DNA from: Lentisphaerota bacterium
GTDB taxonomy: Bacteria; Verrucomicrobiota; Kiritimatiellia; UBA8416; JAFGIZ01
Assembly: GCA_016929365.1 (NCBI GenBank)
Contig: JAFGIZ010000203.1
Span: 1 to 12,258, forward strand
DNA: 12,258 bases
Direction of reading: 5' to 3'
Both the position numbers and the translations under genes were made by a program. Of this stretch, positions 5,673-12,258 are shown piece after piece (within the stretch, counting starts at the first letter, position 1; each line of letters begins with the position of its first letter). The notes under the pieces were generated by a model. That model saw only the letters and a program-made list of their open reading frames with translations. It was not told the DNA's origin and did no database searches.

Positions 5673-7898
5673 ATGAATCGATACGCTCAATGGATCGGTC
5701 GGCCCGGGGCAACGCTGGTTAACTGGCAGCACGACGTTCTGCCCGCGCCGATGTTCCGCCGGGAATTCACCGCGGCCCGCGCCGTCCGGACCGCCCGGGT
5801 CAGGATCTGCGGACTGGGCTACTACGAACTCCGCCTGAACGGCGAGAAAGTCGGCGATCATGTGCTCGATCCGATTGTGACCCATTATGACCGCCGCGTC
5901 CGGTATGTGACCTATGACCTGACCGGCCGGATCACGCCGGGAGCCAATACCCTGGGCGTGGTGCTGGGCAACGGCTGGTACAACTGCCACACGTCCGAAC
6001 TCTGGCACTTCGATAAGGCGAGCTGGCGTGATTATCCCAAGCTATGGCTGGAACTGCAGATCGAACGCCAGCGCGGCGCGCACGAGGTCATCGTCTCCGA
6101 TACGGACTGGAAGGTCGGCGACGGCCCGATCCGTTTCGACGGGTTGCGCAACGGCGAAGTGTACGATGCCCGCGAGGAACGGCCCGGATGGGACCGGGCG
6201 GGATACGACGACGCCGACTGGGAACACGCCGTCATTGTGCCCCCTCCGGGCGGTCTACTGGAGGAACAGACCTCGCCTCCGTGCAAGGTCATGGACACGC
6301 TCGTTCCGCAGTCGGTAAACGCGCTCCGGCCAGGGGTGGCCGTCTACGACCTCGGACAGAACATGGCGGGATGGGCACAGCTCCGGGTTGAGGGCTGCGC
6401 CCGCGGCACCGAGATCGTGCTGCGCTACGGCGAGCGGCTTAAGGACAATGGCGACGTCGACCAATCCGGGATCGGCCTGTTCATCAAGAGCGGCGACGTC
6501 CAGACGGACCGGTATATTGCGAAAGGCGGCGGCGAAACCTGGGAGCCGCGCTTTGTGTACCATGGCTTCCGCTATGTCCGGGTAGAGGGGCTTCCCGGCA
6601 CCCCCACCCTAGAGTCTATTCGCGGGCGCGTGGTACGGACGGCCTTTGCCGAAAGCGGTTCTTTCGCCTGCTCGAGCAAGGACGTAAACGCCCTGCAACG
6701 GCTGACGCAGTGGTCCTACGTCGGCAATTTCGTCGGCATCCCGACCGATTGTCCGCATCGGGAGAAGAACGGCTGGACCGGCGACGCGCAACTGGCCGCC
6801 GAGACCGGGCTGCTGAACTACGATACCGCCGGTGCGTACGCGCAGTGGCTCGACACCATGGCCGATGCCCAGCGGCCCAGCGGCCAGTTTCCGGGCATCG
6901 TGCCGTCGTGCGGCTGGGGCTACAACTGGGGGAGCGGGCCCGCCTGGGACGCCGCGTTCATCCTGATCCCGTGGTATATCTATCTCTATACCGGCAACAG
7001 CGGCCCCATGCGGAAGCACTATGACGGTATGCGCCGCTATCTCGACTTCTGTGCCGGCATGGCGACCGATCATCTGCTCTCATTCGGGCTGGGGGACTGG
7101 TGTCCGGTCAACACGGACCACACGCCGCCCGCCACGCTGACGTCAACCGCCTACTACCATGTTTTCGCCGCAACCCTCGCCGGGATCGCGCGCATCACGG
7201 GGCACGACCGGGATGTCGGTGTTTACGACCAGCTGGCGCAAGACATCCGGGACGCCTTCAACCGTGAGTTCTACCGGGGAGGCGGCGTGTATGACCGGGG
7301 GCAAATGACCGCCCAGGGCTGCGCCCTGTACCAGGGCCTGGTCCCCGACACCGAACGCGCCGCCGTGGTAAAAACCCTGGTGGACGCCCTCGCAGCCAAT
7401 AATGCCAAGGTTGATTTCGGCATCCTGGGGGCCAAGTACGTGCCGCGCGCCCTGGCGGAACACGGGCACGCCGAACTGGCCTACCGCTTGATCACCCAAC
7501 CCGAATTTCCCGGCTGGGTCCACTGGTTGCGGCAGGGGTTGACGACCCTGCGCGAGAGATGGGACGATACCCACAGCGGCAACCACATCATGTTCGGCGA
7601 TGTCAGCGCCTGGTTCTACCACTACCTTGCCGGCATCCGTCCCGATCCCGCCTGTCCCGGATTCAAACACATCATCCTGAGCCCCCGGCCTGTGGCGGAT
7701 CTCCGGTGGGTCCACGCCACCCACCGCTGTCCGTACGGGTTGATCGAAATCGAATGGGACCGGCAGGACGCCGCCGTCCACTACCGCCTGGATATCCCCG
7801 CCGGCACCTCCGCCTCCTTCATGCCGCCCGGCCGGCCGCCACGGATACTGGACGCCGGGCGGCATGACATTCCCCCGCCCCCGGAAACGTCACCATGA
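5673..7898 (+). CDS. Alpha-L-rhamnosidase (GH78)
   Basis: This 741-residue protein removes terminal alpha-L-rhamnose by inversion. Residues about 25-110 are the N-terminal sandwich ('RICGLGYYELRLNGEKVGDH', then 'VLGNGWYN'). A second sandwich follows, with 'VYDLGQNMAGWAQLRVEG'. The (alpha/alpha)6 barrel carries 'TDCPHREKNGWTGDAQ': Asp359, Glu364 and Asp371 keep the spacing of the conserved GH78 acidic residues (Asp567, Glu572 and Asp579 in Bacillus RhaB). Glu628 in 'TTLRERW' matches the general base position. The C-terminal sandwich begins near 650 ('GFKHIILSPRP'). No signal peptide is seen at the ATG start, so the enzyme is probably cytoplasmic and acts on imported rhamnosides. GAAGGA lies only 2 bases before the ATG, so initiation may be modest. 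It is third in the operon, 25 bases after the GH71-like gene. Many GH78 enzymes are somewhat longer, but all core domains are present. Confidence 0.95.
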   Translation: MNRYAQWIGRPGATLVNWQHDVLPAPMFRREFTAARAVRTARVRICGLGYYELRLNGEKVGDHVLDPIVTHYDRRVRYVTYDLTGRITPGANTLGVVLGNGWYNCHTSELWHFDKASWRDYPKLWLELQIERQRGAHEVIVSDTDWKVGDGPIRFDGLRNGEVYDAREERPGWDRAGYDDADWEHAVIVPPPGGLLEEQTSPPCKVMDTLVPQSVNALRPGVAVYDLGQNMAGWAQLRVEGCARGTEIVLRYGERLKDNGDVDQSGIGLFIKSGDVQTDRYIAKGGGETWEPRFVYHGFRYVRVEGLPGTPTLESIRGRVVRTAFAESGSFACSSKDVNALQRLTQWSYVGNFVGIPTDCPHREKNGWTGDAQLAAETGLLNYDTAGAYAQWLDTMADAQRPSGQFPGIVPSCGWGYNWGSGPAWDAAFILIPWYIYLYTGNSGPMRKHYDGMRRYLDFCAGMATDHLLSFGLGDWCPVNTDHTPPATLTSTAYYHVFAATLAGIARITGHDRDVGVYDQLAQDIRDAFNREFYRGGGVYDRGQMTAQGCALYQGLVPDTERAAVVKTLVDALAANNAKVDFGILGAKYVPRALAEHGHAELAYRLITQPEFPGWVHWLRQGLTTLRERWDDTHSGNHIMFGDVSAWFYHYLAGIRPDPACPGFKHIILSPRPVADLRWVHATHRCPYGLIEIEWDRQDAAVHYRLDIPAGTSASFMPPGRPPRILDAGRHDIPPPPETSP

Positions 7899-7902
7899 AG
7901 TC

Positions 7903-7922
7903 TGCGGTCCGCCTCTACCGCA
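7903..7922. terminator. Possible weak bidirectional stem-loop between convergent genes
   Basis: TGCGGT (7903-7908) and ACCGCA (7917-7922) form a 6-base GC-rich stem with an 8-base loop. It spans the 16-base gap between the GH78 stop and the opposing gene's stop. There is no T-run on either strand, so intrinsic termination is uncertain. Confidence 0.25.
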
Positions 7923-9243
7923 ACAGCAGCACCGTCCCGCGCTCCGGGGCGACAAAGTAGATCGCCAGTTCCGGCGCGGGGTCGGCAGCGGCGAACTGGT
8001 ACAGGTCATAACCCTGGTCGGCATCGCTGATCGCATAGCCTTCGGTGGGATGCACCCAGTCACCGGTCAGCGCGAGCTGCATGCGCAGCATGACGGCCGT
8101 GCTGTCGTTCGCGTACGCCGCGTTGAGCGCGGCTGTAAGATCCTGCGTATCCCAACTCAGCAGCGTCCCGGGCGTTGTCTCCAATGTCGCCACCCCTTCC
8201 AGCAGCGCCAGGGGCGCGGCCTCGTAATCGCCGACGACCGCGTTGGTCGACGTCCCCTTGTCCACGATCGCAATGTCCAGGGGCGGCAGGTTGTCGGGAT
8301 CGTTCCAATCGGGATTAGTATCGCCAGGGTTCAGGGTGAAACCAGCCAATACGATCTTGAACGTGGCATCGTCCACCAGGTAGCCGAGGGGCCGCTTCGG
8401 CAGTTGGAAGATCAGCCGGCCGCGGTTCAGGTTGTTGTTGTTCTTGATGTCACCGCAGTACGTGCCCGTACCGTTGGCATTGCCCGATCCGTCCTGCACA
8501 TAATTGTCCCATACCCGGTTGAACGCCAGCAGCGAGGCGTTGGTCTGTATGCCCGCCGGCCCGATCAGATCGAGCTGCAGTTCGGGGATGTAGGCATCGC
8601 TATTAGGATTTTGGTTCGTGCAGTGAATGTAATACACATCGTTCAGCGCGTCTTCGTCGCTTACCGCCCAGCCGTTGACCGCGTCGTAGAAGTCGCCGGT
8701 CCGCGCCAGTTGCGGGCGGAACGCCACGTGCGTGCTCAGGTTGCTGTACGCTGTGTTCAGTGCATCCACCAGGTCCTGGTTCGACCAGTTCAACGTGGTT
8801 TCGTTAGCCGTTGCCGGGGTGGCAATGCTGAAATTCGTGGCCAGGCCCGCTGCTTCGTAATCGCTTTTATCGCCATCGCCGACCGTGCCCTTGTCCAGGA
8901 TCGCCACGTCCAGGTCGGGCAGGTTGCCGTTCTCGCTGATACTCCTGAGAATCATGCTGAACGCGGCGCCGTTGACCGAGTAACCCCACTCGCCCCCGTG
9001 TGGCAGCGCGAACACGTAGCTCATCCTGTACATTCGATTGGAAGGGTTGCCGATGTTATTGCTGTAGTCCCCCACAAAGCTCCACGAGTCGGCCGCGGCG
9101 TCGCCGTCTCCGTCCTGCGGAAAGTAATCGTAGACGCGCGCGCTGCCGCTCAGCACGGCGTTGGTCACGACCGCCTCCGCAGACATTACCACGCTCAACA
9201 GCGCCGTCACAATCCCCGCCACACCCATATATCTCGCCTTCAT
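7915..9243 (-). CDS. Secreted protein of two tandem homologous domains with short C-terminal tag-like motif
   Basis: A longer frame opens at 9390, but the ATG at 9243 is chosen because GAGGAGG lies 10 bases upstream and residues 1-24 then form a clean signal peptide ('GIVTALLSVVMSAEA'). The result is 442 residues. The mature protein is an internal duplication. Domain A is about 29-231 and domain B about 234-430, offset by about 211. Matching pairs are 'LPDLDVAILDKGT' with 'LPPLDIAIVDKGT', and 'WSNQDLVDALNTAYSN' with 'WDTQDLTAALNAAYAN'; both are followed by an L-A-x-T-G-D motif. Each copy looks like a DNRLRE/CBM96-type beta-sandwich, an uncertain assignment. The C-terminus is 'FVAPERGTVLLLR', like the V-P-E-P-G-T-V-L-L-L start of a PEP-CTERM cut off after Arg. 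No catalytic residues are recognised. It is convergent with the GH78 gene. Surface or glycan binding is inferred from context. Confidence 0.9.
   Translation of the reverse strand: MKARYMGVAGIVTALLSVVMSAEAVVTNAVLSGSARVYDYFPQDGDGDAAADSWSFVGDYSNNIGNPSNRMYRMSYVFALPHGGEWGYSVNGAAFSMILRSISENGNLPDLDVAILDKGTVGDGDKSDYEAAGLATNFSIATPATANETTLNWSNQDLVDALNTAYSNLSTHVAFRPQLARTGDFYDAVNGWAVSDEDALNDVYYIHCTNQNPNSDAYIPELQLDLIGPAGIQTNASLLAFNRVWDNYVQDGSGNANGTGTYCGDIKNNNNLNRGRLIFQLPKRPLGYLVDDATFKIVLAGFTLNPGDTNPDWNDPDNLPPLDIAIVDKGTSTNAVVGDYEAAPLALLEGVATLETTPGTLLSWDTQDLTAALNAAYANDSTAVMLRMQLALTGDWVHPTEGYAISDADQGYDLYQFAAADPAPELAIYFVAPERGTVLLLR
7932..8544 (-). repeat. Internal duplication, second copy (domain B)
   Basis: This segment encodes about residues 234-437 of the tandem-domain protein and is homologous at protein level to residues about 29-231, encoded at about 8550-9159. 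The match is clear in protein motifs, but the DNA has diverged, so the duplication is old. Confidence 0.75.
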
Positions 9244-9253
9244 ATCTTCCCGT

Positions 9254-9260
9254 CCTCCTC
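9254..9260 (-). promoter_or_regulatory. Strong ribosome binding site deciding the start at 9243
   Basis: GAGGAGG on the minus strand lies 10 bases before the ATG at 9243. It favours this start over the upstream in-frame one at 9390. Its 11-base context CGAGGAGGACG is identical to that before the ATG at 2726. Confidence 0.7.
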
Positions 9261-9405
9261 GTATTGCGTCGCTGGCGGCCCGGAGCCGGCTTGAGATTCC
9301 CCTTCTATTGTCAAAATAAAGATACCACAATTCTCTCTGTCCGGCCAGCGTTTTTTGTTTTTCACAATCACATCCGGCAACCATGAGCAACCGGACCCTG
9401 CGTGC

Positions 9406-9442
9406 GCGGACGGAGCGTCAGGGGAGCAAGCTGACGGTCCGC
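9406..9442. terminator. Stem-loop just downstream of the GH71-like/LamG gene
   Basis: GCGGAC (9406-9411) and CGTCAG (9416-9421) pair with CTGACG (9431-9436) and GTCCGC (9437-9442). This gives a 12-base-pair stem with a 4-base bulge (GGAG, 9412-9415) and a 9-base loop. It lies 31 bases past the stop at 9473 on the minus strand. No T-run follows directly, so it may be a Rho-aided terminator or an mRNA-end stabiliser instead of a classical terminator. Confidence 0.5.
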
Positions 9443-9472
9443 AAATACGGCACGCGCAATCCCCGCCCGCCC

Positions 9473-12258
9473 TCAATTCGCCGGGAGTACCGGCACGGCG
9501 CGAATGACGAGGTTGTCCAGTTTTCCGTGATAACCGTTGTATTCCGGCCGATGTGTTTTCCGGTTGATGCCCCCTACGCCGAACGTCGCCGGTCCCCAGA
9601 GACGGACAGGGTTACGCCGCCATTCTGATTCCACAGACGGCCTGCCGTTCAGCGACAGGCGCAGATATTCCAGGTCGAAGGCGACATGTACGTTATGCCA
9701 CTGCTCGAACTGCAACGGTTCCCGGCTTTGCAGGAATGCATCTCCGTACCGCACTGTGATCTCCCCCGCGGGGAGGAGTTCGATCCGGAACTGATGGCCG
9801 AGATTCAGCAGAACTTGCGGGGATTTCATGTGTTCCGGCCACACGGCAAACGATACGGAAAAAGAATTCTTTGGAATAATGCTTTGGGGAAGAGCCAGAA
9901 AGTCGTTGCCGTCAAAAGACAGGAAGCCTCCCTCTTCGTCCGCATGCCAGGAGGGCGATTGCCCGGCGCCGCCAAACCAGCCGAACGTGGCATAACTTCC
10001 ACCCGCGCGCAGGGTGTTGCGGTAGAGGCTCTCATCCCGGTAAAGAGGACCGTCTTGATGGAAAGCCCATGAGCCCAGCAGGGCTTGCGATTCCGCTAGA
10101 TCCGCGGTTACCGGCCGGTTGCGACGGCTGTCCCATAGGCGGGTCGGCACTTGGCGGTCCGGTTTGTCGCCGGAAAAGACAATATTGGACTGTTCCTGTC
10201 TGCCGTCCGCGGTGAAAGATTCCAGCCAGAACATGTCAGCGGGCCCCTCATGAAGGGGGTTCAACACGGCGGCTGCTTTTCCCGCGATCATGTGTTGTGT
10301 GTGTGAAGGGGCGTCCTGAAGCGTGACCGGAGTCAGTGCGAGCTGCAGGAAGCCTTCCTTTCCAAGTCTGAATGAAAGGCCGCCTTTTACAGAGAAGTCC
10401 TGGAGCGTGCGGCTGATCTCCATCGAGCCGAACTGCAGCTTCAGAAGCGCCTCTCCGGCCAGTTGATAGACCGCGTCGAATCCGTTGATTGCAACCCCGC
10501 TTCCCAGGCCGCGGTATTCTCTGCGCGGCGCGTTCCAGGTGATGCGACCTTCCCCGCGCTCAAGTTCTTTTGTATCGCTGCTGACCGAATCCGCTCGCAG
10601 GCATGTGCCGGGGTTGATTTCCAGCGCGCCGTCCCAGTCGGGATGGCTTGGGGCGAAATACCGCACGCTCAGGCCGACCTCTCGGGTCGCGGCGGTGCCG
10701 CCGGGCGGATGTTTGTTCCACAGCCTTGTCAATCTCTGCACACCGGTCGGCTGTTCCACGTCGCACACCATGGTTCTCCTGCATAAGATCGGCGGCCCTG
10801 CTGTATCGTCGGGGACGCGCGCATAAAAACAGTTCCCCTCGCGTTTGAGTGTTGCCCCGCTCCCCGCGGCCTGTTCGTCCCAGAGGTAGCGACTGGTAAA
10901 CTTGTCGTAGCGGTTGATCGGATTCAGGAACTGCCAACGCGTTGTGATGCCGTCTTTTCGTTTTCCGGCCTGCATCTCGAGTTTCAAACGCAGTGCGGCC
11001 GCATCGCGATAGACCGCAAGCGGAAGCCGGAAGATCATCGCTTCCATCTCGTTGCCGTTGAAGTTTTTTTCTATTTCTTCCAGGGCGCTTCCCGCCTGGT
11101 TCTGCCATTGGCCTCGCACCGTAAATCCGCCCTCGCTGTTAGGCAGACTCAGAAGTTCCACATAGACCTCGTCCCCCCTGGCCGTTTCCGAAGGATGACT
11201 GATCCAGACGCGGGGCTTGTCATACCGGAGGGGCGGGCGACGGTGCAGCCGGTCGGCATAATATCGGGTCTGTTCCAGCAGGCAACGCCCGGCCCGTACG
11301 CTGGGGGCGATCTGCGCGTCTTCGGAATAGTCGTTCCAGGATTGGATCATGACCCCGTCGGGGCGGAGTCTTAAGATCTCTTCCCAGTTGGCGCGGTACC
11401 AGCTTGTGCCGACCGGATCGGCAAACCACCCCGCCTCCGCCCTCCAGAAGCCGGGGGTGAGCCCGGCGACATACGGTTTGCCCGCCTGCCGGGCGCCGAA
11501 CCGATAATTGCGCATGGCTTCGATGACAGCTTCCAGTCCCTTGTTGTAGGCGAAGACCAGGCTGTGAAGCCCGCCGAATTCCCACAACCCGTCCCACAGG
11601 GGCATAAGTGTATTCGCTTCGTAATCGCTGTAGCCGTCGGTTCTCCCTTTGCGCACCCGATCGTACATGCAGGCATACAGGAAGACGTCTCCTCCTGCGT
11701 ATGTTCTGCATGCGGTTACGATCTTTTCCCACGCCTGAAGGGGGTAGGTGCCGCTGCCGGTGCGGTAATCGTCCAGGGGCGGCCTGGCCTCGCTGTTTCT
11801 GAGCCAGAACCACAAGGCCGGCTTGCCGTCTTCCTTATAGATATTGGGGTGATGGGCGAATGTGTCGTATACGAGTTGGAAGCCTTCAATCACGTCCTCG
11901 GGCGAAGCGAAATAACACTCGAACTCCAGTCCGATTTTAAAGTCCGCCAGCGCGGCGGCCGCCACCCAGTTACGGTAGTTCTCCAGCATGCGTTCAAAAT
12001 AGATCCGGCGGGGATTTCCGGAGACAAGAAATCCGTCCAGCCCCGCTTCCTTGGCCTGGTTGATCCAGATCAGACAGTCCTGCACGGGGTCGCCGGTGGA
12101 CCCGGCAAGCGGCCGATCCCGCAGAAAGGCATAATTGTAGCTCAGCGGAAAAGAGGCCATGACCCACCCCCAGACCATGGGGTGCTCACGGGAAGACGCG
12201 GCCGGCGCCGCGTCGCCTGTTTCGGGCTCGCCGGACGGGGACGGACGCGGCAGGAGCC
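9473..12258 (-). CDS. GH71-like glycoside hydrolase with C-terminal LamG/concanavalin-type domain (5' end beyond the window)
   Basis: The first in-window ATG at 12178 is not a convincing start. The frame stays open to the right edge and encodes a Pro/Ser/Glu/Ala-rich linker (26 residues from 12256) directly before 'HPMVWGWVMASFPL', the first barrel strand. The true N-terminus, probably a signal peptide, is therefore missing. Of 927 visible residues, about 25-350 are the barrel with 'IQSWNDYSEDAQ': Trp307, Asp309 and Glu312 in visible numbering form the same W-N-D-x-x-E motif as the lipoprotein at 3497-5647. A long region of unclear fold follows (about 350-720), rich in beta-strands. Residues about 740-927 resemble a LamG sandwich ('FLSFDGNDFLALPQS', 'FSVSFAVWPE', 'HGKLDNLVIRAVPV'). 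It probably degrades an extracellular alpha-glucan-like polymer. Its base composition is clearly less GC-rich than the propeller gene (29 of 60 bases at 11881-11940). Gene and general class are firm; the substrate is not. Confidence 0.85.
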   Translation of the reverse strand, partial: LLPRPSPSGEPETGDAAPAASSREHPMVWGWVMASFPLSYNYAFLRDRPLAGSTGDPVQDCLIWINQAKEAGLDGFLVSGNPRRIYFERMLENYRNWVAAAALADFKIGLEFECYFASPEDVIEGFQLVYDTFAHHPNIYKEDGKPALWFWLRNSEARPPLDDYRTGSGTYPLQAWEKIVTACRTYAGGDVFLYACMYDRVRKGRTDGYSDYEANTLMPLWDGLWEFGGLHSLVFAYNKGLEAVIEAMRNYRFGARQAGKPYVAGLTPGFWRAEAGWFADPVGTSWYRANWEEILRLRPDGVMIQSWNDYSEDAQIAPSVRAGRCLLEQTRYYADRLHRRPPLRYDKPRVWISHPSETARGDEVYVELLSLPNSEGGFTVRGQWQNQAGSALEEIEKNFNGNEMEAMIFRLPLAVYRDAAALRLKLEMQAGKRKDGITTRWQFLNPINRYDKFTSRYLWDEQAAGSGATLKREGNCFYARVPDDTAGPPILCRRTMVCDVEQPTGVQRLTRLWNKHPPGGTAATREVGLSVRYFAPSHPDWDGALEINPGTCLRADSVSSDTKELERGEGRITWNAPRREYRGLGSGVAINGFDAVYQLAGEALLKLQFGSMEISRTLQDFSVKGGLSFRLGKEGFLQLALTPVTLQDAPSHTQHMIAGKAAAVLNPLHEGPADMFWLESFTADGRQEQSNIVFSGDKPDRQVPTRLWDSRRNRPVTADLAESQALLGSWAFHQDGPLYRDESLYRNTLRAGGSYATFGWFGGAGQSPSWHADEEGGFLSFDGNDFLALPQSIIPKNSFSVSFAVWPEHMKSPQVLLNLGHQFRIELLPAGEITVRYGDAFLQSREPLQFEQWHNVHVAFDLEYLRLSLNGRPSVESEWRRNPVRLWGPATFGVGGINRKTHRPEYNGYHGKLDNLVIRAVPVLPAN

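Larger units (their letters stand above)
9244..9472. other. Gap between the GH71-like/LamG gene and the tandem-domain gene
   Basis: These 229 bases contain an AT-rich stretch (about 9300-9370) that is out of character with its surroundings and likely to hold the promoter of the tandem-domain gene on the minus strand. An extended -10 candidate TGG-TATCTT lies at 9327-9319, with no good -35. ATTGT/ACAAT words occur at 9307-9311, 9327-9331 and 9364-9368, the first two as an inverted pair. No convincing gene is seen. Confidence 0.4.

Noticed and set aside
7864..9294. 476-codon plus-strand open frame
   Set aside because: It is antisense to the tandem-domain secreted protein. The minus-strand protein has a signal peptide, internal repeats and a ribosome binding site; this one has no features.
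9244..9390. 49-residue N-terminal extension of the tandem-domain protein
   Set aside because: It would bury the signal peptide inside the protein and ignores the strong ribosome binding site at 9254-9260. The stretch has promoter-like AT-rich DNA instead.
9383..9628. 81-codon plus-strand open frame
   Set aside because: It spans the stem-loop and the antisense of the LamG domain end, with no ribosome binding site and basic low-complexity content.
12176..12178. ATG at 12178 as the true start of the GH71-like/LamG enzyme
   Set aside because: The frame continues open to the window edge with a linker-like sequence, and the ATG lies inside the first barrel strand. A start here would give an enzyme without a secretion signal.

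Overview
The window looks like a carbohydrate-degradation locus from a GC-rich bacterium of the PVC group; a Kiritimatiellota or other Verrucomicrobiota-like lineage is my best guess. This is inferred from protein style: secreted beta-sandwich proteins whose C-termini resemble a cut-short PEP-CTERM, GH71-like and GH78 glycosidases side by side, an AraC-type regulator and no SusC/SusD pair. There is no rRNA or other marker gene, so the taxonomy is tentative. I see no tRNA, rRNA, CRISPR array, transposase or integrase.

Layout. (1) Bases 1-1593, minus strand: a membrane-anchored or secreted beta-propeller protein whose 3' end lies beyond the left edge, with its own good promoter (1648-1676). (2) Bases 1708-2592, minus: an AraC-family regulator. 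(3) Bases 2593-2725: a divergent control region with TTACA/TGTAA-type repeats. (4) Bases 2726-7898, plus: a tightly packed three-gene operon encoding a small secreted beta-sandwich protein, a GH71-like lipoprotein and a cytoplasmic-looking GH78 alpha-L-rhamnosidase. (5) Bases 7915-9243, minus: a secreted protein made of two tandem homologous domains, ending 16 bases from the operon and convergent with it. (6) Bases 9244-9472: a gap with a promoter-like stretch and a stem-loop. (7) Bases 9473-12258, minus: a large second GH71-like enzyme with a C-terminal LamG/concanavalin-like domain, whose N-terminus lies beyond the right edge.

How they may work together (inference): the AraC protein would sense a sugar signal and switch on the divergent operon. 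The surface GH71-like lipoprotein and the large GH71-like/LamG enzyme would cut an extracellular glycan, and the GH78 enzyme would remove alpha-L-rhamnose from imported fragments. No transporter or rhamnose catabolic gene is in the window. The two non-enzymatic secreted proteins (2726-3493 and 7915-9243) may bind glycan or sit on the surface. They share a short C-terminal motif, G-T-V followed by three hydrophobic residues and a terminal Arg, and the same strong ribosome-binding context. These shared traits are the most unusual thing here.
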